DNA from: Pseudomonas sp. GM79
GTDB lineage: Bacteria; Pseudomonadota; Gammaproteobacteria; Pseudomonadales; Pseudomonadaceae
Length of the DNA stretch: 64,000 nt
Reading direction: 5' to 3'
NCBI RefSeq assembly: GCF_000282495.1
Contig: NZ_AKJE01000032.1
Location: 124,001 to 188,000, forward strand
A program made the translations under genes and the position numbers. A model generated the notes under the pieces. The model saw nothing but the letters and a program-made list of their open reading frames with translations. It was not told the origin of the DNA and ran no database searches. Position 1 is the stretch's first letter. Each line of letters starts with the position of its first letter. This document shows positions 16,376 through 25,035 of the stretch, piece after piece.

Positions 16376-18892
16376 CTACTTACGCGGTTTGATCCGCGCC
16401 GTCGCCTCAGCCACCAGAGGATCATCCGGCCAGTAGTGTTTCGGATAACGCCCCTTCAAATCCTTCTTCACCTCGGCGTAGGTGCTGCGCCAGAAGTTCG
16501 CCAGGTCCTGCGTCACCTGCACCGGCCGGCGCGCCGGGGACAGTAGGTGCAGCTTAACGACCTGCCGGCCACCGGCGATTCGCGGGGTTTCGGCCAAGCC
16601 GAACAGCTCCTGCAACCGCACCGCCAGAATCGGCGGCTGTTCGCTGTAATCCAGACGAATCGAAGAGCCCGACGGCACGCTCAAATGATGCGGTGCAAGT
16701 TCTTCGAGCCGTTGCGGCAGCGGCCACGGCAACAAGTTATGAACGATGCTCGACAGGTCCAGATTGGCGAAGTGACTAAGCCGTGAGACTTTGCCCAGAT
16801 ACGGCATCAACCAGTGCTCGAGGCTTTTGAGCAACGCCGCATCACAGACATCCGGCCATTCACTCTGCTCCTTACTGCCGAGATCCAACTGACGCAACAA
16901 CGCAACCCGCGCCTGCCACTGACGCAGCTCTGGCGTCCAGGGCAACAGCTCCAGGCCTTTACGCCGCACCAGATTCACCAACGCCTGACTGCGAGCGCTT
17001 TCATCGAGCCCGGTCAGCGGTTCGCGGCTGAGGATCAATTCGCCGACCTTGCGCTGACGCTCGGCCCGCAGCACGCCTTCGCGCTCATCCCAATCCAGTT
17101 GATCGACGCAACGCACCTGCTCGGCCAACACCGAATCGAACAACGCCGGATCGAAATCCGTCGCCAGATAAATCCGTTCTTCACGCTGGCCCTGACGACT
17201 GCCCAGATCAGCGATCACCAGCCACGGTTGCTTCATCAGGCTGTCTGCCTCGGCGAATAACGCCGCACGACCGTTGGCCAGTCGATATTCAGCGCCACCG
17301 GCCCGCCGCTGTTGGGCAACCCGATCGGGATAGGCCAACGCCAGCAACGCGCCAAGCCAGCGAGGATGATCCGGATCGCCGACCGGTTCCGAAGCCTTGC
17401 CACGCAGGTAACCGCGATACTGCCGCGCCAGTTGCCGAGCACGCTGAACGCCGCCCTGCGCACCGCGGGCAGCCCGTTCTTCGCCGGACAGCAGCACCAG
17501 TCGACTGTGCAGATCCGCGCCGGCACCACGCAAAATATCCCGTTCACCGAGCAGTGCCGCGACATCGCAGGCCATGTCAGCCAAGCCGAGCGCCTGGCCC
17601 CGCAACAGCAAATGAGCGATCCGTGGATGGGCCGGCAATTCAGCCATGGCCTGACCGTGACGGGTCAGCGCCTCGCCCTCCAGCGCGCCCAAACGTTCAA
17701 GCAGATCCTGAGCCTGTGCATAAGCCGCTGCGGGCGGGACATCGAGCCAAACCAACTGACCCGGCGTCACGCCCCAACGACCCAGTTGCAAGGCCAGCCC
17801 GGCAAGGTCCGCCGAGAGAATTTCCGCACTGGCGTAAGCCGCCAGTTGTTCATGCTGATCCTGCGACCACAGGCGATAACACACGCCGGGCTCCAAACGC
17901 CCTGCCCGACCTGCGCGCTGCGTGGCGCTGGCTTTGGAAATGCGCTGAGTATCCAGGCGAGTCATGCCGCTGCCGGGGTCGAAACGCGGCACTCGCGCCA
18001 GCCCGGCATCGATCACCACGCGCACTCCGTTGATGGTCAGGCTGGTCTCGGCGATGTTGGTCGCCAGCACCACTTTGCGTTTGCCGGCGGGCGCCGGATC
18101 GATCGCGGCGCGTTGGGCGGCGAGGTCCAATTCACCGTGCAACGGGCAGAGCAAAACCTGTGTGCTATCGCCCAGCGCATCGGCGAGTTGTTGATGCACC
18201 CGACGAATTTCCGCCTGCCCCGGCAGGAACACCAGCAGGCTGCCGGTCTCATCGTTCAGCGCGTCGAGAATGGTCTGCACCACCCTTGGCTCGATAAATT
18301 CACCAGGCTGAAACGGTCGCCCCCAACGCATCGTCACCGGGTACATGCGACCTTCGCTGCGCAGGATTGGCGCATCATCGAGCAACCCAGCCAGGCGTTC
18401 ACCTTCCAGGGTTGCCGACATCAATAGAATTTTCAGCGGTTGATCTTCGCGAAACAGCTCGCGGCCATTGAGGCTCAGGGCCAACGCCAGGTCGGCGTCG
18501 AGGCTGCGTTCGTGGAACTCATCGAAAATCAGCAAACCCACGCCTTCCAGCGCCGGATCATCCTGCAAGCGCCGGGTGAGAATGCCTTCGGTGACCACTT
18601 CGATGCGGGTATTGGGGCCGACTTTGCTGTCGAGACGAATGCGGTAGCCAACGGTTTCGCCAACCTTCTCGCCCAGCTCACTGGCCAACCGCTCCGCCGC
18701 CGCCCGCGCGGCCAAGCGGCGCGGTTCAAGCATCAGAATGGTCTGCCCGGCCAGCCATGGCTCGTTGAGCAAGGCCAAGGGCACGCGGGTGGTTTTACCG
18801 GCGCCGGGCGGTGCTTCGAGCACGGCTTCGTGGCGTGTAGCGAGGGCTTCACGCAGGGCGGGTAAAACTTCATCAATCGGCAAAGAAATCAT
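16376..18892 (-). CDS. hrpB: ATP-dependent helicase HrpB
   Basis: This 838-residue DEAH/RHA-type helicase carries Walker A EAPPGAGKTTRVPLALL, LIFDEFHERSLDADLALAL (DEFH box), LLMSATLEGERL, LVFLPGQAEIRRV, VLATNIAETSLTINGVR and ASATQRAGRAGRLEPGVCYRLW. HrpB C-terminal features follow, including RLDYSEQPPILAVRLQELFG and RYPKHYWPDDPL near the end. Length matches E. coli HrpB (about 810). ATG 18892 is used rather than a TTG four codons upstream. Its precise role in E. coli is not settled. Confidence 0.93.
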   Translation of the reverse strand: MISLPIDEVLPALREALATRHEAVLEAPPGAGKTTRVPLALLNEPWLAGQTILMLEPRRLAARAAAERLASELGEKVGETVGYRIRLDSKVGPNTRIEVVTEGILTRRLQDDPALEGVGLLIFDEFHERSLDADLALALSLNGRELFREDQPLKILLMSATLEGERLAGLLDDAPILRSEGRMYPVTMRWGRPFQPGEFIEPRVVQTILDALNDETGSLLVFLPGQAEIRRVHQQLADALGDSTQVLLCPLHGELDLAAQRAAIDPAPAGKRKVVLATNIAETSLTINGVRVVIDAGLARVPRFDPGSGMTRLDTQRISKASATQRAGRAGRLEPGVCYRLWSQDQHEQLAAYASAEILSADLAGLALQLGRWGVTPGQLVWLDVPPAAAYAQAQDLLERLGALEGEALTRHGQAMAELPAHPRIAHLLLRGQALGLADMACDVAALLGERDILRGAGADLHSRLVLLSGEERAARGAQGGVQRARQLARQYRGYLRGKASEPVGDPDHPRWLGALLALAYPDRVAQQRRAGGAEYRLANGRAALFAEADSLMKQPWLVIADLGSRQGQREERIYLATDFDPALFDSVLAEQVRCVDQLDWDEREGVLRAERQRKVGELILSREPLTGLDESARSQALVNLVRRKGLELLPWTPELRQWQARVALLRQLDLGSKEQSEWPDVCDAALLKSLEHWLMPYLGKVSRLSHFANLDLSSIVHNLLPWPLPQRLEELAPHHLSVPSGSSIRLDYSEQPPILAVRLQELFGLAETPRIAGGRQVVKLHLLSPARRPVQVTQDLANFWRSTYAEVKKDLKGRYPKHYWPDDPLVAEATARIKPRK

Positions 18893-18989
18893 GCTGGCTC
18901 CCAAACAGAGGGCCGAGTATAACGGCGTTCAGCGCGGTCCTAATTCATATCGACGATGCTTCGTTTCCAGATAACCCAGGAGATTTCAA

Positions 18990-19409
18990 ATGCGTGCTCC
19001 CTTTCGCTTGATCGGCGGTGTATTGATCGCGTCCTTGCTGACCCAAATGACCGCCTGCGGCACGATTTTCTATCCGGATCGTCGCGGTCAGATTGACGGC
19101 AAGATCGACCCGGCCATCGCCGCGCTGGATGCCGTGGGCCTGCTGTTTTACATCATCCCAGGCCTGATCGCCTTTGCGGTGGACTTCGCCACGGGCGCCA
19201 TTTACTTCGAACCGGGCCGCACTGCTCAGGTGGCTCCGGAAAAACTCAAGGAGGCCATCGGTGCCGACGGCAAGGTCGATAACCACAAGTTGCAGACTAT
19301 TCTCGAAACCGAGTTGGGCCGCAGCTTCCCGCTGGACGATCCACGTCTGATCCAGCACAAGGGCAGCACCCAACAACTGGCCATGTTCGGCCTGCAACCG
19401 GCCGCGTAA
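18990..19409 (+). CDS. small lipoprotein of unknown function
   Basis: The 139-residue product has a lipoprotein signal (LIASLLTQMTACGTIFYPDR) with Cys23 as the predicted lipidation site, then a hydrophobic segment LDAVGLLFYIIPGLIAFAVDFA and a soluble tail. AGGAG lies seven bases before ATG 18990. Asp is not at position +2 after Cys (Gly is), so by the E. coli rule it would go to the outer membrane. I do not recognise a function. It lies 30 bp upstream of the metal-exporter gene and is probably co-transcribed with it. Confidence 0.82.
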   Translation: MRAPFRLIGGVLIASLLTQMTACGTIFYPDRRGQIDGKIDPAIAALDAVGLLFYIIPGLIAFAVDFATGAIYFEPGRTAQVAPEKLKEAIGADGKVDNHKLQTILETELGRSFPLDDPRLIQHKGSTQQLAMFGLQPAA

Positions 19410-19439
19410 TTGGTGCACCAAAAAGGAAAAGCCGCACTT

Positions 19440-20333
19440 ATGACCAGCAGTACCGAACACGCCCGCCTGCTGCGGCTGGCGACGCGCGCCTCGGTGGCGG
19501 TGGCGTGCACGTTGATCGTGGCCAAAGCCATCGCCTGGTGGCTGAGCGGCTCGGTGAGCATGCTCGCCGGGCTGACCGACTCGGCACTCGATGGCGTCAG
19601 CTCGCTGCTCAACCTGCTGGCCGTACATTACGCCTTGCGCCCGGCCGACGACGATCATCGTTACGGGCACGGCAAGGCCGAATCATTGGCGGGCATGGCT
19701 CAGGCACTGTTCATTGGCGGCAGTGCGGTGCTGATTGCGTTGCAGGCGATCGAGCGATTGAAGCATCCGGAGCCGGTAAGCGCCGCGTGGCTCAGCATCG
19801 GGGTGATTGTGTTTTCCCTCGCCCTGACCGTGGCCCTGCTGATGTTGCAGCATCGGGTGATCAAGGCAACCGGTTCCAACGCTGTGAGTGCCGATTCCTT
19901 GCATTACCGCTCAGACTTGCTGCTCAACGGCAGCATTCTGGTGGCGCTGGTGCTGGCCGGGTTTGGCTGGCATCAAGTCGACCCCTGGTTTGGATTGGGG
20001 ATCGCCGCCTACATCCTCTGGAGCGCCATTCATATCGCCCGGGAAAGCTTTGCGGTGCTGATGGATGAAGAGCTGCCGCCGGATGTCAGCCAGCACATGC
20101 TTGAGCTGGCCTGCAGCGTGCCGGGTGTTTTGGGCGCCCACGACCTGCGCACACGCATCTCCGGCAACCAGTGGTTTGTGCAATTGCATCTGGAATTGCC
20201 GGGGGAGCTGACTCTGTCAGTCGCCCACGGCATCAGCGATCAAGCCGCCGATGCGATTCACGCCGCTTACCCGCGAGCCGAAGTGCTGGTGCACGCCGAC
20301 CCTATGAAAGCAGCTTCAAGCGACAAGCTTTAA
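19440..20333 (+). CDS. cation diffusion facilitator, FieF-like
   Basis: This 297-residue CDF transporter has six TM helices and the metal-site residues: DSALDGVSSLLN in TM2 and the DxxxD-type site near SADSLHYRSDLLLNG in TM5, with HRYGHGKAE between TM2 and TM3 as in FieF. A C-terminal cytoplasmic CDF dimer domain follows. It exports Zn2+/Fe2+ by proton exchange. ATG 19440 has AAAGGAAAA upstream. The final codons, from 20309 on, lie inside a repeat hairpin, so the last nine residues (MKAASSDKL) are partly repeat-encoded. Confidence 0.9.
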   Translation: MTSSTEHARLLRLATRASVAVACTLIVAKAIAWWLSGSVSMLAGLTDSALDGVSSLLNLLAVHYALRPADDDHRYGHGKAESLAGMAQALFIGGSAVLIALQAIERLKHPEPVSAAWLSIGVIVFSLALTVALLMLQHRVIKATGSNAVSADSLHYRSDLLLNGSILVALVLAGFGWHQVDPWFGLGIAAYILWSAIHIARESFAVLMDEELPPDVSQHMLELACSVPGVLGAHDLRTRISGNQWFVQLHLELPGELTLSVAHGISDQAADAIHAAYPRAEVLVHADPMKAASSDKL

Positions 20334-20381
20334 GCTCCAGGCTTGAGGCTTGAGGCTTGAGGCTTATAGCTTGCAGCTGCT
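20309..20381. repeat. imperfect hairpin with GAGGCTT tandem core, overlapping both convergent gene ends
   Basis: AGCAGCTTCAAGC (20309-20321) pairs with GCTTGCAGCTGCT (20369-20381), one mismatch in 13. The loop holds four near-perfect copies of the heptamer GAGGCTT (20338-20365). The left arm is inside the FieF-like coding end and the right arm touches the stop of the DUF6515 gene. Confidence 0.8.
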
Positions 20382-21375
20382 ACTGAACCTGATAACCGCG
20401 ACTGCTCAGGCAGTTGCCCTGGGCCTGTCGGTAGGCTTGCACCACCGACGGATCCGGTTGATAGGTGACTGCACGCGGATCGAAGCCGCTCTGCTCCACG
20501 GCCCAGCGATAACACTCGTAACCGTCCCGACTGACCTCCTCCGGCGACTGGCCGTTGGCCGGATACGCCACCACGTCATAACCACTGCTCACCGGTTGCG
20601 GCTGCATCGGTGGTTCGACCACGACGTAATCCCGAGTGCTCTCTTGATAGGCGTAATACGCGCCGGCCGCCAGGAACAACAGCGCACCGCCGATCCACAC
20701 TTCACGCGCGTAATCGGGCAAATAGCTGACCCGAATCCCGCGAGGCGGCTGAACCACCACGTAACGCGGGCCTTGCGGACGATACCAATAACCACCGGAA
20801 TAGAAATAATCCTGGCCGCGATACGGCACGCGGTAGTTGCGCTCCGGGAAGCGGTCGATCACGTACCCCGGACGATACTGCGGGCCGGGGCCCCAGCCAT
20901 TGCCGCGTCCATCCGGGCGACCGGGCCAGCGACGATCATCATGACGTGAGCCCTGACCACCAGTCTGCCAGTGCTGGTTGTCATAGTTGCGCGGCTGCTC
21001 GTCCTGATAGTAGCCACGCCGGGGTTCCTGGGTCTGGCGCACGGTGTCGGGCCGGCCCTGAATTGGCAGATTGTTACTGGGTTGTTGCGGCGGTCGGCCC
21101 TGAACATTGGGATCGTGCGACTGACGGTTCTGACGCCCGCCGCCCTGATTCTGGTCGTGGAGCTCGAACTGGCGGCTGTTGTCGCCACGAATGATTTCGT
21201 TGTTCTGCGGCCGGGGCTGATTGTTACCGTCATGACCCTGACCTTTGCCCTGATGATCCGGCCCGCGTTGGCCGCCATCAGGCCCACGGATTTGCGGCTC
21301 ATCGGCCAGCGATTGCGCAGTGACACTCACACATAGCAAACCAACACCGGCCAAACGCCAGATGCGCGACTTCAT
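20380..21375 (-). CDS. DUF6515-type exported protein
   Basis: The 331-residue protein has a signal peptide (MKSRIWRLAGVGLLCVSVTAQSLADEP in two parts: MKSRIWRLAGVG and LLCVSVTAQSLA). A long Gln/Asn/Gly/Arg/His-rich low-complexity region covers about residues 25-165, then GGYWYRPQGPRYVVVQPP, a TM helix (VWIGGALLFLAAGAYYAY), and a conserved tail with DGYECYRWAVEQSGFDP and YRQAQGNCLSSRGYQV. The tail matches what I know of DUF6515; function is unknown. ATG 21375 has GAGGAAAA upstream and is preferred to a GTG four codons earlier. Confidence 0.8.
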   Translation of the reverse strand: MKSRIWRLAGVGLLCVSVTAQSLADEPQIRGPDGGQRGPDHQGKGQGHDGNNQPRPQNNEIIRGDNSRQFELHDQNQGGGRQNRQSHDPNVQGRPPQQPSNNLPIQGRPDTVRQTQEPRRGYYQDEQPRNYDNQHWQTGGQGSRHDDRRWPGRPDGRGNGWGPGPQYRPGYVIDRFPERNYRVPYRGQDYFYSGGYWYRPQGPRYVVVQPPRGIRVSYLPDYAREVWIGGALLFLAAGAYYAYQESTRDYVVVEPPMQPQPVSSGYDVVAYPANGQSPEEVSRDGYECYRWAVEQSGFDPRAVTYQPDPSVVQAYRQAQGNCLSSRGYQVQ

Positions 21376-21494
21376 GCTTTTCCTCACTGCGGGTTAGGGC
21401 CTGTACGTAAGACTGGGAAAGCACAGGCCGGTTCTGCAACAGGTTATCAGTCACGCAACTTATTTATTGAGGGTCGCCCATAAATTCCGGGCAA

Positions 21495-21523
21495 GAAAAA
21501 AGGGAGACCCGTCGGCCTCCCTT
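21495..21523 (-). terminator. Rho-independent terminator (minus strand)
   Basis: On the minus strand a G/C-rich stem closes with GGGAG (21521-21517) pairing CTCCC (21506-21502), followed by seven U. It lies 43 bp after the stop of the 56-codon frame and before the DUF6515 gene, so it ends a separate upstream transcript. Confidence 0.8.
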
Positions 21524-21566
21524 TGAGAACTTCGTCCGTGCTCGACGCTTATGACGTCGGCTCACC

Positions 21567-21737
21567 TCACGCCGTCTTCTGGACAGTGTGTAGCTCGGGG
21601 GTCAACACATCCCCGGTGGGGGTGGCGACCGCAGCTGGCCTGATTGGGCGAGCCGCACTGGACTGTTTGTCCGAGCAGTGATTCTGGTGATAAGAATAGG
21701 CCCGGAGCACCGGCAGAGGATTGCGAAGATTGCTCAA
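21567..21737 (-). CDS. candidate small protein gene (56 residues), divergent from an Lrp regulator
   Basis: A frame opens with TTG at 21737 (MSNLRNPLPVLRAYSYH) or GTG at 21710 and ends TGA at 21567, coding for PAAVATPTGDVLTPELHTVQ near its end. About two thirds of third positions are G or C. A strong terminator follows 43 bp later. No ATG is in frame and the Shine-Dalgarno is weak (AAGTGATG upstream of the TTG), so this could be a small RNA rather than a protein gene. I do not recognise the product. It faces an Lrp/AsnC regulator 73 bp away. Confidence 0.5.
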   Translation of the reverse strand: MSNLRNPLPVLRAYSYHQNHCSDKQSSAARPIRPAAVATPTGDVLTPELHTVQKTA

Positions 21738-21810
21738 ATAAACATCACTTGCGCAATTTTTAACTCAGGATAGATAATCCGCCGCAATAGTTATGACAAA
21801 GGCCTGATTG

Positions 21811-22290
21811 ATGAGCAAACTCGACCGATACGACCTGAGCATTTTGGCTGAATTACAGCGCGACGCGCGCATCTCCAATCAGGAGCTGGCCGAACGCATC
21901 GGCCTGTCGCCTTCGCCTTGCTCGCGGCGGGTCAAGCAGCTGGAAGACGACGGTTACATCACCCGCCAGGTCGCCCTGCTGGACCGCAAGATGCTCGGCC
22001 TGAGCCTGACCGCGTACGTGCTGATCGGCATGGACCGCCATACTCCCGAGCGGTTCGAGAACTTCGAAGCCGCCATTCGCACCTTGCCGCAGGTGCTTGA
22101 ATGCAGCCTGGTGACGGGGATGGATGCGGACTATCAGCTCAAGGTAGTGGTGCCGGACATGGATCACTATCAGAAACTGCTGCTGGGGCATCTCACCCGG
22201 ATTGAAGGGGTGACGAGTGTGCGGTCGAGTTTTGTGTTGAACCAGGTGCTCAACAGCACCGAGTTGCCGCTGACTCATCTGCGCAGCTGA
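21811..22290 (+). CDS. Lrp/AsnC-family transcriptional regulator
   Basis: The 159-residue protein reads LDRYDLSILAELQRDARISN at its N-terminus with an HTH (QELAERIGLSPSPCSRRVKQ), then a RAM domain (LPQVLECSLVTGMDADYQLK). It belongs to the BkdR/Lrp-like branch that senses amino acids. ATG 21811 is preceded by AAAGG. The next gene on the other side is the 56-codon frame, which would share its promoter region. A REPIN starts eight bases after the stop. Confidence 0.92.
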   Translation: MSKLDRYDLSILAELQRDARISNQELAERIGLSPSPCSRRVKQLEDDGYITRQVALLDRKMLGLSLTAYVLIGMDRHTPERFENFEAAIRTLPQVLECSLVTGMDADYQLKVVVPDMDHYQKLLLGHLTRIEGVTSVRSSFVLNQVLNSTELPLTHLRS

Positions 22291-22297
22291 GGACGCC

Positions 22298-22362
22298 TTC
22301 GCGAGCAAGCCCGCTCCCACATTTGGAATGCATTCCCCTGTGGGAGCGGGCTTGCTCGCGAA
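22298..22362. repeat. REPIN, TTCGCG-first type, very short spacer
   Basis: Arms at 22298-22320 and 22340-22362 with only 19 bp between (ATTTGGAATGCATTCCCCT), itself nearly palindromic. It is the most compact element in the window and lies between two plus-strand genes. Confidence 0.93.
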
Positions 22363-22433
22363 GGGGCCGGAACAGGCGACGAATGACTGCGACACACCGA
22401 CGCAGGTCAATGCCTCGCCAATCCCCCATGGCG

Positions 22434-22439
22434 TATACT
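22434..22439 (+). promoter_or_regulatory. -10-like box for the DUF2788 gene
   Basis: TATACT lies 37 bp upstream of the ATG. No good -35 hexamer is present at 17 bp. Confidence 0.4.
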
Positions 22440-22476
22440 CCAGCGCCTTTTAGCCCACCCACGCTGGAGATGTCCG

Positions 22477-22686
22477 ATGGATCCTGCAGTACTCGAAGAG
22501 TGGATGATGACTGGTCTGGTCAGCATCCTGATCATTTTCATGGGTTTCATCGTCTGGGATCTGGCGAAAAAATCCAAGGCCGGGCGCTTCGGCTCGTTCA
22601 TTTTGTTCTTCGTACTGGGGCTGGGCGTGGCCGCGTTCGTGATCAAAAGCGTGGTCATCGGCCTGATCGAATCCGGCACGCTATAA
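22477..22686 (+). CDS. DUF2788 small membrane protein
   Basis: This 69-residue protein has two TM helices ([19 protein letters not shown] and [20 protein letters not shown]) separated by a basic Lys-rich loop, matching the DUF2788 family in length and layout. GGAGA sits seven bases before ATG 22477. Function is unknown. Its stop overlaps the end of the convergent rluE by six bases. Confidence 0.88.
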   Translation: MDPAVLEEWMMTGLVSILIIFMGFIVWDLAKKSKAGRFGSFILFFVLGLGVAAFVIKSVVIGLIESGTL

Positions 22687-23316
22687 GCGCGCCGGCACTT
22701 CCTTCCACTGGCCCTGATCGAGCCCTTCGATCGACCAGTCACCGATTCTGACCCGCACCAGACGCAACGTCGGCAAGCCGACCGCCGCGGTCATGCGCCG
22801 TACCTGACGGTTGCGGCCTTCGCGAATCACCAGTTCCAGCCAACTGGTGGGCACGCTTTTACGAAAGCGCACCGGCGGGTTGCGCGGCCACAGTTGCGGC
22901 TCATCCAGTTGTCGCGCTTCGGCCGGTAACGTCATGCCGTCGTTCAGCTCGACGCCATCGCGCAAGCGCTGTAGCTGCTCGGCGCTTGGTTCGCCTTCCA
23001 CTTGCACCCAGTAAGTCTTGGCCAGTTTGTGTTTCGGGTCGGCAATTCGCGCCTGAAGCTGGCCGTCGTTGGTCAGCAACAGCAAGCCTTCGCTGTCGCG
23101 GTCCAGCCGCCCTGCCGGGTAGATTCCCGGAATTTCGATGAAGTCCTTGAGCGTTGCCCGCCCTTCGCCGTCGCTGAATTGCGTCAGCACATCGAAAGGT
23201 TTGTTGAACAGAATCAGCTTCGGCTCGGCCGGCGGCGCTTTGGCGACACGGCGCGGGGCTGATTGCGGGTTGTTCGCGCCAGGGCGGCGAGAGACGGGAC
23301 GAGGTGGACGAGGCAT
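22681..23316 (-). CDS. rluE: 23S rRNA pseudouridine synthase RluE
   Basis: The 211-residue protein carries [16 protein letters not shown], characteristic of RluE, and the catalytic Asp in [37 protein letters not shown] completes the RsuA/RluE fold. It isomerises a uridine in domain V of 23S rRNA (U2457 in E. coli). The N-terminal 30 residues are basic and Pro-rich, probably RNA-contacting. No S4 domain is present, as expected for RluE. Confidence 0.92.
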   Translation of the reverse strand: MPRPPRPVSRRPGANNPQSAPRRVAKAPPAEPKLILFNKPFDVLTQFSDGEGRATLKDFIEIPGIYPAGRLDRDSEGLLLLTNDGQLQARIADPKHKLAKTYWVQVEGEPSAEQLQRLRDGVELNDGMTLPAEARQLDEPQLWPRNPPVRFRKSVPTSWLELVIREGRNRQVRRMTAAVGLPTLRLVRVRIGDWSIEGLDQGQWKEVPARL

Positions 23317-23387
23317 GGCGAAAAGAACATCTAACGGTCAGGGCTGCCAATGCTAGTGCCCTGACCGTCAAATGACCATGAGAACAA

Positions 23388-24851
23388 TCAGCGGAACGGC
23401 GGCTCGTCGAAGCTGCGCAGTTTGCGCGAGTGCAGCGAGTTGAGCTCGGTGCGCAACAGATCCACTGCTTCGATGCCGATCTTCAAGTGCTGGCTGACCG
23501 CGCGCTCATAGAAGGCGTTGGCCGAACCCGGCAGTTTGATTTCGCTGTGCAACGGTTTATCCGATACGCAGAGCAACGTGCCGTATGGCACCCGCAAGCG
23601 GTAACCCTGGGCGGCGATGGTGCCGCTTTCCATGTCCACCGCCACGGCGCGGGACAGGTTGATCAGCGGACGCTCCTGCGCCCAGCGCAGTTCCCAGTTA
23701 CGGTCGTCATAGGTCAGCACGGTGCCGGTGCGCAGGCGCTTCTTCAGCTCGTCGCCCTTCTCACCGGTGATGTTGGCCGCCGCTTGCTGCAACGCCATCT
23801 GCACTTCAGCCAGGGCCGGAATCGGAATGTTCGGCGGCACGACCCGGTCGAGAATCCCGTCGCGACGCATGTAAGCGTGGGCCAGCACGTAGTCGCCAAT
23901 GGTCTGCGACTGACGCAAGCCGCCACAGTGGCCGATCATCAGCCAGCAATGCGGACGCAGCACCGCCAGGTGGTCGGTGATGTTCTTGGCGTTGGACGGG
24001 CCGACGCCAATGTTCACCAGGGTCACGCCATGGCCGTCGCTGGCGATCAGGTGATAAGCCGGCATCTGGTAACGATGCCAGACCACGCCGGCGGCAATTG
24101 CCGACGCTTCGCCGTGATCCATGCCCTTTTCGATGATCACATTGCCCGGCAACACCATGCGCACAAAACGCGGGTCGTTGCGCAGTTGCTCCAGGCCATG
24201 AACGATGAACTGGTCGACGTAGCGGTGGTAGTTGGTCAGCAGAATCCACGGCTGCACATGGCGCCAGTCGCTGCCGGTGTAATGCACCAGCCGGCGCAGG
24301 GAGAAGTCCACCCGCGCGGCGTCGAACAGGGCCAGCGGCAGCGGGTCGGTGTTTTCCCAGTCGTACAAGCCATCGGCGATGCCATCGGTGGCGGCCGACA
24401 AATCCGTACTCGGGAACACTCGCGCCAGCACCGCCGCCGTAACGCCGGAGCCGGCCAGCTCATCGCCCTGCTCGACCACGTACGGATAAGGAATGTTCTG
24501 CTGGCTGACGCCGACTTCCACGGTCACGGTGAAGTCGTGCATCAACGGGACGAGTTGTTCCAGCAGGTATTTGCGGAAAGCCCGGGGATGGGTGACGGTG
24601 ACGCTATAGGTTCCCGGCAGTTGAACCTTGGCATAGGCGCGAGTGGTCTGTGGGACTTCGCCCTGGCAAAGGTAGGTCAGACGCAACTCGGGATAACGAA
24701 ACAGAGCCCGCTGCTCAGCGTCCGGCTCGACGCGATCCTTGAGATAACGCTTGAGCGCCTGATTCAGCGCGGTGGTTGCACGTTCGTGCAAGGCAGCAAG
24801 CCGATCCACGGCTTGCTCGGCGGTTTGAACGACAATAAACGCTTCGGTCAC
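23388..24851 (-). CDS. amn: AMP nucleosidase
   Basis: The product cleaves AMP to adenine and ribose 5-phosphate. The body contains the AMP nucleosidase N-terminal domain (VEVGVSQQNIPYPYVVEQGD) and a phosphorylase-type domain with LVNIGVGPSNAKNITDHLAV, WLMIGHCGGLRQSQTIGDYV and AVAVDMESGTIAAQGYRLRV. I start at GTG 24851 because AGGAAG sits six bases upstream and the length (487) fits E. coli Amn (484); an ATG at 24887 gives 499 but has a weak site. A REPIN lies upstream. Confidence 0.92.
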   Translation of the reverse strand: MTEAFIVVQTAEQAVDRLAALHERATTALNQALKRYLKDRVEPDAEQRALFRYPELRLTYLCQGEVPQTTRAYAKVQLPGTYSVTVTHPRAFRKYLLEQLVPLMHDFTVTVEVGVSQQNIPYPYVVEQGDELAGSGVTAAVLARVFPSTDLSAATDGIADGLYDWENTDPLPLALFDAARVDFSLRRLVHYTGSDWRHVQPWILLTNYHRYVDQFIVHGLEQLRNDPRFVRMVLPGNVIIEKGMDHGEASAIAAGVVWHRYQMPAYHLIASDGHGVTLVNIGVGPSNAKNITDHLAVLRPHCWLMIGHCGGLRQSQTIGDYVLAHAYMRRDGILDRVVPPNIPIPALAEVQMALQQAAANITGEKGDELKKRLRTGTVLTYDDRNWELRWAQERPLINLSRAVAVDMESGTIAAQGYRLRVPYGTLLCVSDKPLHSEIKLPGSANAFYERAVSQHLKIGIEAVDLLRTELNSLHSRKLRSFDEPPFR

Positions 24852-24918
24852 GATCAGCTTCCTGTGTTCTGACTTGCAGACCTTCATCTTGCCTGCATCA
24901 TCGCTTCACGGGAACCCT

Positions 24919-25006
24919 GTGGGAGCGGGCTTGCTCGCGAATGCGGTTTACCATTCAACAATGATATTGACTGACAGGCCGCATTCGCGAGCAAGCCCGC
25001 TCCCAC
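24919..25006. repeat. REPIN, GTGGG-first type
   Basis: Arms at 24919-24941 and 24984-25006. The spacer reads TTCAACAATGATATTGACTG, the reverse-oriented relative of the spacer at 12108-12149. Confidence 0.95.
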
Positions 25007-25035
25007 ATTTATTTGTGTCGATCACAAAGGAGTGG

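Noticed and set aside
21388..21800. Known regulatory RNAs of the RsmX/Y/Z type or PrrF
   Set aside because: No repeated GGA loops and no Fur-box-like site; the region looks instead like a small gene or an unnamed RNA.
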